Assembly: GCA_025353105.1 (NCBI GenBank)
Contig: JANXRG010000067.1
Coordinates: 1 to 64,000 of the forward strand
DNA: 64,000 bases
Source of the DNA: Verrucomicrobiota bacterium
GTDB lineage: Bacteria > Verrucomicrobiota > Verrucomicrobiia > Chthoniobacterales > SZAS-18
Reading direction: 5' to 3'
The notes beneath the pieces were generated by a model. The model was not told the origin of the DNA and searched no databases. It saw only the letters and a list, made by a program, of their open reading frames with translations. Position 1 is the first letter of the stretch; every line of letters begins with the position of its first letter. Of the stretch, positions 44,132 to 51,627 are shown one piece after another. The translations under genes were made by a program, and so were the position numbers.

Positions 44132-44247
44132 GGGGAGGGGAAAGTGAAGGGATTCTGCGAAGGGACCCGTCGCGACGAACGCGAGCCGGGAAAACAACGG
44201 ATGGCACGGGTTTTTCTGAAAACAGGCGGAAAGTGTCAATCAAAATA

Positions 44248-44270
44248 ATGAAATATTTTGTTCCATTTTC
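44248..44270. promoter_or_regulatory. Putative IclR-family operator, site 1
   Basis: The 23-nt segment beginning ATGAAATATTTTG is 19/23 identical to 53468-53490, with the first 11 bases identical. It lies in the divergent gap between the MHS transporter and the GMC dehydrogenase, in an AT-rich island rare for this genome. The AATGAAAT/ATTTCATT-type palindrome resembles operators known for IclR-family regulators such as KdgR and IclR. Confidence 0.6.
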
Positions 44271-44326
44271 TGATCATTTTCGCAAACATCCCGGTACCGC
44301 TTTCCCGTCCCGCGCCTCCCGGAACC

Positions 44327-45949
44327 ATGTCCTCTCCACCACCTGATGCCGCAACGGAATTCGATTTCATCATCGTGGGCGCCGGCTCGAGCGGTTGCGT
44401 GCTGGCGAACCGCCTGAGCGCTTCGGGCGGGCATCGCGTGCTGCTGCTCGAGGCCGGACCGCGCGACGACTACAAATGGATCCACATCCCGATGGGATAC
44501 AGCCGGACGATGTTTCATCCGGAGATCAACTGGGGGTTCTACACGCAACCGGATCCCGGAATCGCGGGGCGCAAAAATTACTGGCCGCGCGGCAGGGTCC
44601 TGGGCGGTTGCAGCGCCATCAATGGTCTGCTCTGGGTGCGGGGTCAGAGCGACGACTTCCGCATTTGGGAAGCTCTCGGCAACAAGGGCTGGGGTTGGGA
44701 CGATGTGCTGCCGCATTTCAAGGCGACCGAGTCGTACGCCCGCGGCGACGCGCGGATTCGCGGGCGAAGTGGCGAGACCAGCGTCGAGGACGGCGAGCGG
44801 CACGAGCTGGTCGACGCCTTCATCGCCGGGGCCGAGCAAGCGGGCATCCCGCGCGCGATCGATTACAACGGCGAAATCCAGGAAGGCGCGGCGTATTTCC
44901 AAATCAACAAGCGCCGCGGCATTCGCAGCAGCACTTCAGTCGCGTTTCTGCGGCCGGCCGAGCGGCGTCCAAATCTTGTGATTACGACCGGTGCGCACGC
45001 GACCCGTGTTCGGATGGAAACCGGCCGCGCCACGTCGCTCGAATATGTGCAGGCCGGCGTGAAGCGGATGGCGCGGGCGCGACACGACATCATCCTTTCG
45101 GCCGGCGCGCTGCAATCGCCGCAGTTGCTGCAGCTTTCCGGCATCGGCCCGGGGGCCCTGCTGCAGCAACATGGTGTGCCGCTCGTGCGCAATTTGCCGG
45201 GCGTCGGCGAAAACATGCAGGATCACCTGCAGATCCGGCTGCTCTTCAAAAGCTCGCGCCCCGTCACTAACAACGATGTCGTGAACTCCTGGCTGGGGCG
45301 CTTGCGCGTTCGCTGGCAGTACTTCATCCGCCGCGGTGGCCCGATGGCAAGCGGGATCAACCAGGGCGTGCTGTTCACGAGCTCCCGGCCGGCCGAGACT
45401 CGCCGGCCGGACATCGAATTTCATTTCGGCACGACCAGTTCCGATCAGCCCGGGGCCAGGCCGCATCCGTGGTCGGGCTTCACCATTTCGACGTGCCAAC
45501 TACGGCCGGAGAGCAAGGGCTGGGTGCAAATCGGATCCGCCGATCCGCTCGCCGCGCCCATCATCCAGCCGAACTATCTTTCCCACCCGCTCGACGTCGA
45601 GACGGCGTTGCGCGGCGTGAAGCTTGTGCGCAAGGTTTCACAGGCCCCGGCGCTCGCGGCGTACGTGAAGGAGGAGTTTCAGCCGGGGTCGGCGGCGCAA
45701 AGCGACGACGAGTTGCTGGCGTGGGTGCGGGAGCGGGGCGCGACGACGATTTTTCATCCGGCCGGCACGTGCAAAATGGGAACCGATTCCATGTCCGTGG
45801 TCGACGACCGGTTGCGCGTGCACGGCATTCGTGGCCTGCGCGTGGTCGATTGCTCCGTCATGCCGATCATCGTCTCGGGCAACACGAATGCCGCCTGCAT
45901 CATGATCGGCAACAAGGCTGCCCAGATGATTCTCGAGGATGCGCGCTAG
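44327..45949 (+). CDS. GMC-family FAD oxidoreductase, isethionate dehydrogenase (IseJ-like) candidate
   Basis: A 540-residue flavoprotein. The FAD-binding start DFIIVGAGSSGCVLANRL leads to LLLEAGPRDDYKWIHIPMG, then RGRVLGGCSAINGLLWVRGQ (GMC signature 1), AGALQSPQLLQLSGIGP (signature 2) and ENMQDHL. Near the end are FHPAGTCKMG with the catalytic His and SGNTNAACIMIGNKAAQMI. Usual annotation would be choline/alcohol dehydrogenase. Its neighbours (MHS transporter, Xsc, Pta, IclR regulator) match the isethionate dehydrogenase IseJ of Cupriavidus, which oxidises isethionate to sulfoacetaldehyde and belongs to this family. ATG 44327 is at the family start. Confidence 0.88.
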   Translation: MSSPPPDAATEFDFIIVGAGSSGCVLANRLSASGGHRVLLLEAGPRDDYKWIHIPMGYSRTMFHPEINWGFYTQPDPGIAGRKNYWPRGRVLGGCSAINGLLWVRGQSDDFRIWEALGNKGWGWDDVLPHFKATESYARGDARIRGRSGETSVEDGERHELVDAFIAGAEQAGIPRAIDYNGEIQEGAAYFQINKRRGIRSSTSVAFLRPAERRPNLVITTGAHATRVRMETGRATSLEYVQAGVKRMARARHDIILSAGALQSPQLLQLSGIGPGALLQQHGVPLVRNLPGVGENMQDHLQIRLLFKSSRPVTNNDVVNSWLGRLRVRWQYFIRRGGPMASGINQGVLFTSSRPAETRRPDIEFHFGTTSSDQPGARPHPWSGFTISTCQLRPESKGWVQIGSADPLAAPIIQPNYLSHPLDVETALRGVKLVRKVSQAPALAAYVKEEFQPGSAAQSDDELLAWVRERGATTIFHPAGTCKMGTDSMSVVDDRLRVHGIRGLRVVDCSVMPIIVSGNTNAACIMIGNKAAQMILEDAR

Positions 45950-45967
45950 TCGTCCCGTTGCGCTGCC

Positions 45968-46978
45968 TTAAAGCCGAAGCAACCAGCAGCCCGTGAGAAC
46001 AAACGCCAGCAGCCCGAACCAGCTGACGATGAAGGCCAACGCCGCACGCAGGCCGTGCTCACGCAGGCGCGCGTAATCCACCTGTAGGCCCAAGCCGGCC
46101 ATGCCCATTGTCATCAGGAACAGCCCCACGAAGAGCATCCAGGCGCCCATCGACCGCACGATGGCCGCCTGGCCGGTGGCGCGCAGGACGAGGAAATTAA
46201 CGACGCCGACCGCGAAGAATCCCACCACAAACCAAGGGAACGGGACGTTCACCTTCGCCTCCCCGCCGCGGCGATGCAACACCGCGACCAAAATGAGAAT
46301 CACGGGCGCCAGCAACAAGACGCGGACCAGTTTTGTGACCGTCCCCACATCGAGTGCCGCCGGAACCGGCGTCACCGCGGCCAGCACTTGCGCCACCTCG
46401 TGCAGGCTCGCGCCCGCGACCACGCCATAGTATTGCGCGTGCCAGCCCAACGCGGCCTGCACCGCAATCAGCGCCAGCGCCGCGCCGGTGCCGATCACCG
46501 TGACCAGCACGAGGGCCAGCGCCGATTCATCCTCGCGGGCCCGCACGACCGGCGTCGCCGCGACAATGGCGGACGCGCCACAGATGCCGCTCCCGATCGC
46601 CACGAGCCATCCCATTGATTCCTCCAGTCCGAAGAGGCGCGAAATCCAGCGGACGAAGAAAAGGGAAAACGTGATGACGGCCAAATCGAGGACGAGAATC
46701 TTCCAGCCGGCGCCGAGGATCAGGTCGAAATTCAATCGCACGCCCAGAAGAACGATGCCAAAGCGCAGCAAGGCCTTCGCCGCGTAGGTGAATCCCGATT
46801 TGTATTCCGCCGGTGGCGTGACGGCGGCCCGGATGATCATCGCGATCACCAGCGCTACCGCCAGCGGGCCGATGATGTTCAAGATCGGAAGCTTCGCGAC
46901 CCAATACCCAGCGGTCGCGACGACTGCCGAAAAAAGCAGACCGGGCAGAAACCCCGCTGTTTTGAACTCGGAAATCAT
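45968..46978 (-). CDS. UPF0324/YeiH-family putative sulfate (sulfite) exporter, TauZ/SuyZ-like
   Basis: A 336-residue membrane protein with about ten hydrophobic segments. LPGLLFSAVVATAGYWVAKL starts it, followed by GFTYAAKALLRFGIVLLGVRL, the conserved GSGICGASAIVAATPVV, GVVAGASLHEVAQVLAA, and a closing MGMAGLGLQVDYARLREHGL. This is the UPF0324/PSE family, in which TauZ/SuyZ of Paracoccus are proposed to export sulfate or sulfite made from sulfonates. Its ATG overlaps the acyl-CoA ligase stop (ATGA), so expression is coupled. It would remove the oxyanion released by Xsc. The exported ion is unproven. Confidence 0.88.
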   Translation of the reverse strand: MISEFKTAGFLPGLLFSAVVATAGYWVAKLPILNIIGPLAVALVIAMIIRAAVTPPAEYKSGFTYAAKALLRFGIVLLGVRLNFDLILGAGWKILVLDLAVITFSLFFVRWISRLFGLEESMGWLVAIGSGICGASAIVAATPVVRAREDESALALVLVTVIGTGAALALIAVQAALGWHAQYYGVVAGASLHEVAQVLAAVTPVPAALDVGTVTKLVRVLLLAPVILILVAVLHRRGGEAKVNVPFPWFVVGFFAVGVVNFLVLRATGQAAIVRSMGAWMLFVGLFLMTMGMAGLGLQVDYARLREHGLRAALAFIVSWFGLLAFVLTGCWLLRL

Positions 46979-48489
46979 GAATGGAGTTCCGCGAGCTTGA
47001 GCCGTTGCACCTTGCCCGACGGACCGCGCGGCAGGTCGTCCACGAAGAGAAGCACCTTGGGAGTCTTGTACTTTCCGAGTTCCGCCAGCGCGAATTCCCG
47101 CAGTTCCGCTTCCAGGCAGGCGCATCCCGACTTGAGGATCACGCAGGCCATGATCTCCTGTCCGTAATGTGGATCGGGAATGCCGACGGCGGCTGCTTCC
47201 AGCACCGCAGGATGCTTCATCAACGCCTCGTCAATCTCGCGCGGCGCGATGTTCTCCCCGCCCTTGATGATCAATTCCTTCAACCGGCCGGTCACGAAAT
47301 AGAATCCGTCCGGGTCGCGATAACCAAGATCGCCCGAGCGCAGCCAGCCGCCGGCGTAAAATGATTTTTCCGTCGCTTCGGGATTCTTGTAATAGCTGGC
47401 GAGAACGTTATCCCCGCGGATGCAAATCTCTCCGGGGGTTCCGTCCGGCACATCGCGGCCTTCCAGATCCACGATCTTGGCCTCGTTGCCGAACGCGATG
47501 CCAGGGCTTCCGTACTTGCGCTTAGCCGGATCGAGCGGGTTGGTGAAGCAGGGTGCCGCGGTCTCCGTCATGCCCATCGTTTCGATGATGCCGATGCCAA
47601 ACTTCTCCTCAAAAGCGCGGTGCAACTCCGGCGGGAGCGGCGCGCTGGCACTGCGCGCAAATCGAACGGAAGGAACTTTGACCCCCCTGGCGAGCGGCCC
47701 CGGGGCATTCAACAAATACGAAACGATCGTCGGCACAAAATTCAGCCAGGTGCATCCGTGTTCGCGCGCGGTCTGCCAGTAGTTCGTCGCGCTGAATTTG
47801 CGCGGAAGGACCACGCTGCCTCCACTGACGAGCGGCGCGACCGCCGTCACAATCTGCCCATTGATGTGGTAGAGAGGCAGGACGCAGAGCACGCGGTCAC
47901 TTTCCGTCAGGGCGTGCGCCGCACTCGTGTACTCGCCGCCGGCGACGACGTTCTGGTGCGAGAGCAAAACCCCCTTCGGCTGGCCGGTCGTGCCGGACGT
48001 ATACATCAACAGCGCGTCGTCCGGCGGGGTGACCCGGGGCAGTTGCTCCGCCGAAAGAGGATTGGCCGGAGGAAGAGCGGTCGAGTCGACATCGATTTCC
48101 AAGATCGTGATGTCGCGACCGATGGCCGCGATTGCCTCGCGCAGCCGGCCCATTTCCGCGCCGTGGGCAAAGACGACGCGCGTGTCCGAGTGTTCGAGAA
48201 CGTAGCGGAGTTGGGAGGCTTGCGAGAGCAGGTTAATCGGCGCGACCGTGAACCCGCCGTACATGATGCCGAGCAGGAGCGCACCGGTTTGGTAACCGTT
48301 GCACATCATCAACGAAACCTTTTCCCCAGGGCGCACGCCCAAGGCCAGCAACTGCGCGGTCAGAGCGCGCGCGTGACGCTGCAAGTCGCCGTACGTCAGG
48401 ATTGCGCCCGTCTCCGGTGCGATCAGAAAGACGCGGTCCGGTTGCGTGGCGGCGCGATGATCCAGATGGGCGCGAATCGTGCGAAGCAT
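46975..48489 (-). CDS. AMP-forming acyl-CoA ligase, sulfoacetate-CoA ligase (SauT-like) candidate
   Basis: A 504-residue ANL-superfamily enzyme. The ATP loop LLMYTSGTTGQPKGVLLSHQ, SSAPLPPELH-like text (RSASAPLPPELHRAFEEKFG), and MGMTETAAPCFTNPL come first. GWLRSGDLGYRDPDGFYFVT, then KELIIKGGENIAPREIDEAL, and the final Lys in GPSGKVQRLK complete the set. General annotation would be a fatty or medium-chain acyl-CoA ligase. Between an acylating aldehyde dehydrogenase and a sulfur-anion exporter it fits SauT, which activates sulfoacetate to sulfoacetyl-CoA. I chose ATG 48489 at the family start; the frame runs on into the mobile element upstream. No diagnostic substrate residue is claimed. Confidence 0.88.
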   Translation of the reverse strand: MLRTIRAHLDHRAATQPDRVFLIAPETGAILTYGDLQRHARALTAQLLALGVRPGEKVSLMMCNGYQTGALLLGIMYGGFTVAPINLLSQASQLRYVLEHSDTRVVFAHGAEMGRLREAIAAIGRDITILEIDVDSTALPPANPLSAEQLPRVTPPDDALLMYTSGTTGQPKGVLLSHQNVVAGGEYTSAAHALTESDRVLCVLPLYHINGQIVTAVAPLVSGGSVVLPRKFSATNYWQTAREHGCTWLNFVPTIVSYLLNAPGPLARGVKVPSVRFARSASAPLPPELHRAFEEKFGIGIIETMGMTETAAPCFTNPLDPAKRKYGSPGIAFGNEAKIVDLEGRDVPDGTPGEICIRGDNVLASYYKNPEATEKSFYAGGWLRSGDLGYRDPDGFYFVTGRLKELIIKGGENIAPREIDEALMKHPAVLEAAAVGIPDPHYGQEIMACVILKSGCACLEAELREFALAELGKYKTPKVLLFVDDLPRGPSGKVQRLKLAELHS

Positions 48490-48503
48490 CGGGACGGGGC
48501 GAC

Positions 48504-48783
48504 TAGGAGCCTGTTGAAATACTGGCATGGCCCGCGCGAGCGTCGCTTGGGCTGGCGGGCGGTGGCGTGAGGAGGGAGCGGGTTCCATCAACCCCGCGAC
48601 CGACGAGCAACGCCGGCAGACGGCCCAAGCCACGTTCGCCCTCCGGGTTGCGCCGCTTCTTCGCTTGGGCGGCGTCGCCGCGCTCGGGCAGGATCGCCTT
48701 GGATCCAGCCGCTTCGCGCGCTCCTTGCCCAAGCCAAAAATCGACTGCAACGCGGGTCATGCCAGTATTTCAATACGCTCCTA
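48504..48783. mobile_element. MITE-like element with 33-nt terminal inverted repeats and TA ends
   Basis: The left end (48504-48536) and right end (48751-48783) form an inverted repeat with 30 of 33 positions matching. The core TTGAAATACTGGCATG is perfect on both sides. The element is 280 nt including a TA at each outer end, which fits the TA target duplication of IS630/Tc1-mariner elements; it encodes no transposase. It separates the ligase and the aldehyde dehydrogenase genes. The right-hand TA plus the first base of the repeat forms the TAG stop of the dehydrogenase. Confidence 0.82.
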
Positions 48784-50199
48784 AACGCCGTGCTTTTTCC
48801 GGTAGGCGCCGAACAACTCCTCGTCCGTCACCTCGCGCGGCGGAATCGTGCGGGAAATGCGCGTAATATTCAGATAGTGCCGGTAATTCAGATTCTCGGA
48901 AAAATTATTCCGGCCCCACGTGCCGCAGCCCATCGAAAGCGAGAACGGCAGGCCATTGTCAAAGCTGCCGCCCGTGGCGTAACAATGGGCCTGGTTCACG
49001 ATGACGCGGCAGACTGGCAGCTCCAATCCAAGGCGGAGGATGCGCGCGTCGTCGCGCGAATGCATTCCCACCGAATGCCCGGCGCCCTGGTACGCGTAGA
49101 TTGCCGCCGTGATTTCGACGGCGTGGTCAAAGTCACGCGCCCGGTACACGGCGAGCACGGGCGAAAGCTTCTCCCCGGAGAAAGGATGGCCCGGACCCAC
49201 GCCGTTCTCTTCCACCATCAAAATTGCCGCATCGCGCAAATCAGACCGGGCCAGTCCGGCGATTTCCGCGACGCGCGCGGCGCTCTGCGCGGTGGCGATC
49301 GCCGAAAGCTTTCCACCCGGGAACATGACCGCCTGCAGCGTGGCTTTTTCCGCGGAGTCAAGCATCACGGCGCCCTCGCGCCGCAGGGCGGCAAGCATCG
49401 CATCATAAACGGCCTCGACGACGATGACCGAATTTTCCGACGAGCAACTCGTCGCGTGGTCGAACGTCTTGGACTGCCGGATTAATTCCGCCGCACTTGG
49501 GAGATCGGCGGTCTCGTCCACGATCGAGACCACGTTTCCCGCCCCCACGCCGAACGCCGGCGTGCCGGAGACCGCGGCGGCCCGCACGTTTGCGCGTGAG
49601 CCAGTCACGACCACGAGGTCGGCCTGCCGCAACAATTCCGCGCTGGTTTCCTTCGTCACCGGCGCGGGCAGCATCTGCACGAGATCGCGCGGGGCACCCA
49701 CGCGATCGAGTTCCGCGTGGATGAATTCGAGCAGCTTCGCGCAGGTGCTCCAACCTTTCGGGGACGGCGAAAGGATGACCGCGTTCCGTCCCTTCAACGC
49801 ATTGATGACCTTGTTTGCGGGCGTCGCGCCCGGATTCGTGGAAGGCGTCACGGCCGCCACCACGCCCACCGGGCGCGCAATCTCCACGAGGCCGAGCTCG
49901 GGAAATTCGGCGATGACGCCGACCGTTTTCACCCCGCGTAAATCGCGCAGCAATCCCATCGTCTTGCGCCGGTTTTTCGTGAACTTGTCTTCCGCCTTGC
50001 CCAGGCCGGTGTCCGCGACCGCGAGATCCGCGAGCAGCCGATTGCGGCCGGGTTCCACGATGGCCCAGCCGGCGGCGGTCACGACTTCATCCACCGCGGC
50101 CTGATCGTATCGCTCGAAGGCCCGCTGCGCCGCCCCTGCTCGCTCGACGAGCGAGCGCACAAGTTGCACGGCCGGCGATGACTCATTGGTCGGTTCCAT
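48781..50199 (-). CDS. Acylating aldehyde dehydrogenase, sulfoacetaldehyde dehydrogenase (SauS-like) candidate
   Basis: A 472-residue CoA-acylating aldehyde dehydrogenase without the alcohol dehydrogenase half. PVGVVAAVTPSTNPGATPAN marks the cofactor region, VVVTGSRANVRAAAVSGTPA and GVGAGNVVSIVDETAD follow, and the catalytic Cys lies in FDHATSCSSENSVIVVEA. The C-terminus has GGSFDNGLPFSLSMGCGTWG and NNFSENLNYRHYLNITRI. The motif SCSSENS, rather than the CASEQ of AdhE/EutE, and the Xsc neighbour favour SauS, which reduces sulfoacetyl-CoA to sulfoacetaldehyde. Its stop codon is formed by the end of the MITE-like element, so the last residues may differ from the ancestral protein. Confidence 0.9.
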   Translation of the reverse strand: MEPTNESSPAVQLVRSLVERAGAAQRAFERYDQAAVDEVVTAAGWAIVEPGRNRLLADLAVADTGLGKAEDKFTKNRRKTMGLLRDLRGVKTVGVIAEFPELGLVEIARPVGVVAAVTPSTNPGATPANKVINALKGRNAVILSPSPKGWSTCAKLLEFIHAELDRVGAPRDLVQMLPAPVTKETSAELLRQADLVVVTGSRANVRAAAVSGTPAFGVGAGNVVSIVDETADLPSAAELIRQSKTFDHATSCSSENSVIVVEAVYDAMLAALRREGAVMLDSAEKATLQAVMFPGGKLSAIATAQSAARVAEIAGLARSDLRDAAILMVEENGVGPGHPFSGEKLSPVLAVYRARDFDHAVEITAAIYAYQGAGHSVGMHSRDDARILRLGLELPVCRVIVNQAHCYATGGSFDNGLPFSLSMGCGTWGRNNFSENLNYRHYLNITRISRTIPPREVTDEELFGAYRKKHGV

Positions 50200-50211
50200 T
50201 GACTTGCAGAA

Positions 50212-51510
50212 TCAGCCGGCCGTCGGCGCCGTAGTCGGGGCGACCGGTGCCTCGGTGGGATCGACGACATGCTTGTTCGGGTTGATGAAGAAGGCACAGA
50301 TCGCGCCGATGGCGAGCAGGCCGGCCGAAAGCAGAAATGCCAGTTTATAGTTGCCGGTGTTTTGAATCAGGAAACCAAACGCGACCGGCGCAATCATGCC
50401 CGCGACGCCAAAGCCCGTATTCATCATTCCCGCCGCGGTCCCGCCGTAGCGGCCCGCAATGTCGATCGGGAGGCTCCAGAGCACGGCATTCGTCAGCTCG
50501 ATCATGAAGAAAGCGCCGGCGAGCAGCCAGACGGCGGTTTCCACCGATTTCGCGAACGGAGCCGGAACCATGAAACAAACCGCACCGCCCAGGCCGACGA
50601 TGAGGAGGCTTAGGCGCGCCAGGCGCAGATTGCCCGTCCGCCGGTAGATGAAGTCGGACAAAACGCCGCCGAGCGTGTCACCCACGACTCCGGCGAGCAG
50701 CGTCAGCGTGGAAAAGAGCGCCATCTTTTTCAGGTCGACCTTGTAAGTGTCGGCGAAGAAAGAAGGCAGCCACGTCAGAAACACCCACAACGACCAGCCG
50801 TAACAAAAATCCACGAAGGTCACGAGCCACATGCGCCGGATCATCTCCGCCCACGGCGTGGGGGGCGCCTTCTTCGACGATTGCGCGATTACCGCCGCGC
50901 CGATTTCATCGATTTCCTGCGGTGAGACACCCTTCTTTTGCAGGGGTGAATCACGAAACCAGAAATACCACCACACCACCCAAAGCAGGCTGACCATGCC
51001 GAGGGAGATAAACGCGAAACGCCAGTCGCGGGCGAGGACCAGCCACGCCACGATCGGGGGTGTCACCGCGCCGCCGAGCCGCGCAAAGCTGTGCGTGATG
51101 CCCTGCGCGAAGCCGCGTTCGCCTTTCGGCAGCCACCAGGTGAATGCCCGCGTGGCCGTGGGAAAGGCCCCGCCCTCGCCGATGCCCAGGAGGACGCGCG
51201 AAAGAACCAGGGTCAGGATTCCGCCGGAAAATCCCGTCCAAATCGTCGCCACCGACCAGATGACTCCCAGCAGCGTCAACGTGAAGCGCGGACCGTACTT
51301 GTCCGAAAACCACCCGCCGAGAATCTGCATCGCGGCGTACGGATAAGCGAAGGCGGAGAAGACGAATCCGAGTTGCGTCTTATTCAAGCCAAGCGCCTTG
51401 GCAATCTCCGGCCCGGCCACGGAGATGTTCACGCGGTCGATGTACGTGATGAAATACATCACGCACAGGATGCCAATCACGCCGTAGCGGTATCTGAAGA
51501 ATCGGTTCAT
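50212..51510 (-). CDS. ACS-family MFS transporter, sulfoacetate uptake (SauU-like) candidate
   Basis: A 432-residue permease with 12 predicted helices. The start YGVIGILCVMYFITYIDRVN, GFVFSAFAYPYAAMQILGGW followed by FSDKYGPRFTL, and RVLLGIGEGGAFPTATRAF mark the anion:cation symporter group. SPLQKKGVSPQEIDEI is the usual central cytoplasmic loop. It lies 12 bases upstream of the aldehyde dehydrogenase on the same strand, as sauU accompanies sauS and sauT in Cupriavidus. The cargo is likely sulfoacetate or another short organic anion, by context. Confidence 0.9.
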   Translation of the reverse strand: MNRFFRYRYGVIGILCVMYFITYIDRVNISVAGPEIAKALGLNKTQLGFVFSAFAYPYAAMQILGGWFSDKYGPRFTLTLLGVIWSVATIWTGFSGGILTLVLSRVLLGIGEGGAFPTATRAFTWWLPKGERGFAQGITHSFARLGGAVTPPIVAWLVLARDWRFAFISLGMVSLLWVVWWYFWFRDSPLQKKGVSPQEIDEIGAAVIAQSSKKAPPTPWAEMIRRMWLVTFVDFCYGWSLWVFLTWLPSFFADTYKVDLKKMALFSTLTLLAGVVGDTLGGVLSDFIYRRTGNLRLARLSLLIVGLGGAVCFMVPAPFAKSVETAVWLLAGAFFMIELTNAVLWSLPIDIAGRYGGTAAGMMNTGFGVAGMIAPVAFGFLIQNTGNYKLAFLLSAGLLAIGAICAFFINPNKHVVDPTEAPVAPTTAPTAG

Positions 51511-51627
51511 GGGGAGGACGATGGGAGACGGCGGAATGCCGGCGGGATTTTGGAGTGGTGATGCACCGTCGCAAACCGATGAGACAGCGATCGCGGGGAC
51601 GGAAACGTTCTTTCCAGAAAGCTCAGA
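51511..51627. other. Gap between the Xsc and MFS genes with a short inverted repeat
   Basis: 117 bases. GGAAA and TTTCC face each other across 5 bases at 51601-51615, 13 bases after the Xsc stop on the minus strand. This could be a weak operator half or a small hairpin; no T-run is present. The genes on both sides run leftward and could still be cotranscribed. Confidence 0.3.

Noticed and set aside
46975-48750. Longer start for the acyl-CoA ligase through the MITE-like element
   Set aside because: The extra 87 codons fall within the inverted-repeat element and read as basic low-complexity text. The family start is at 48489.
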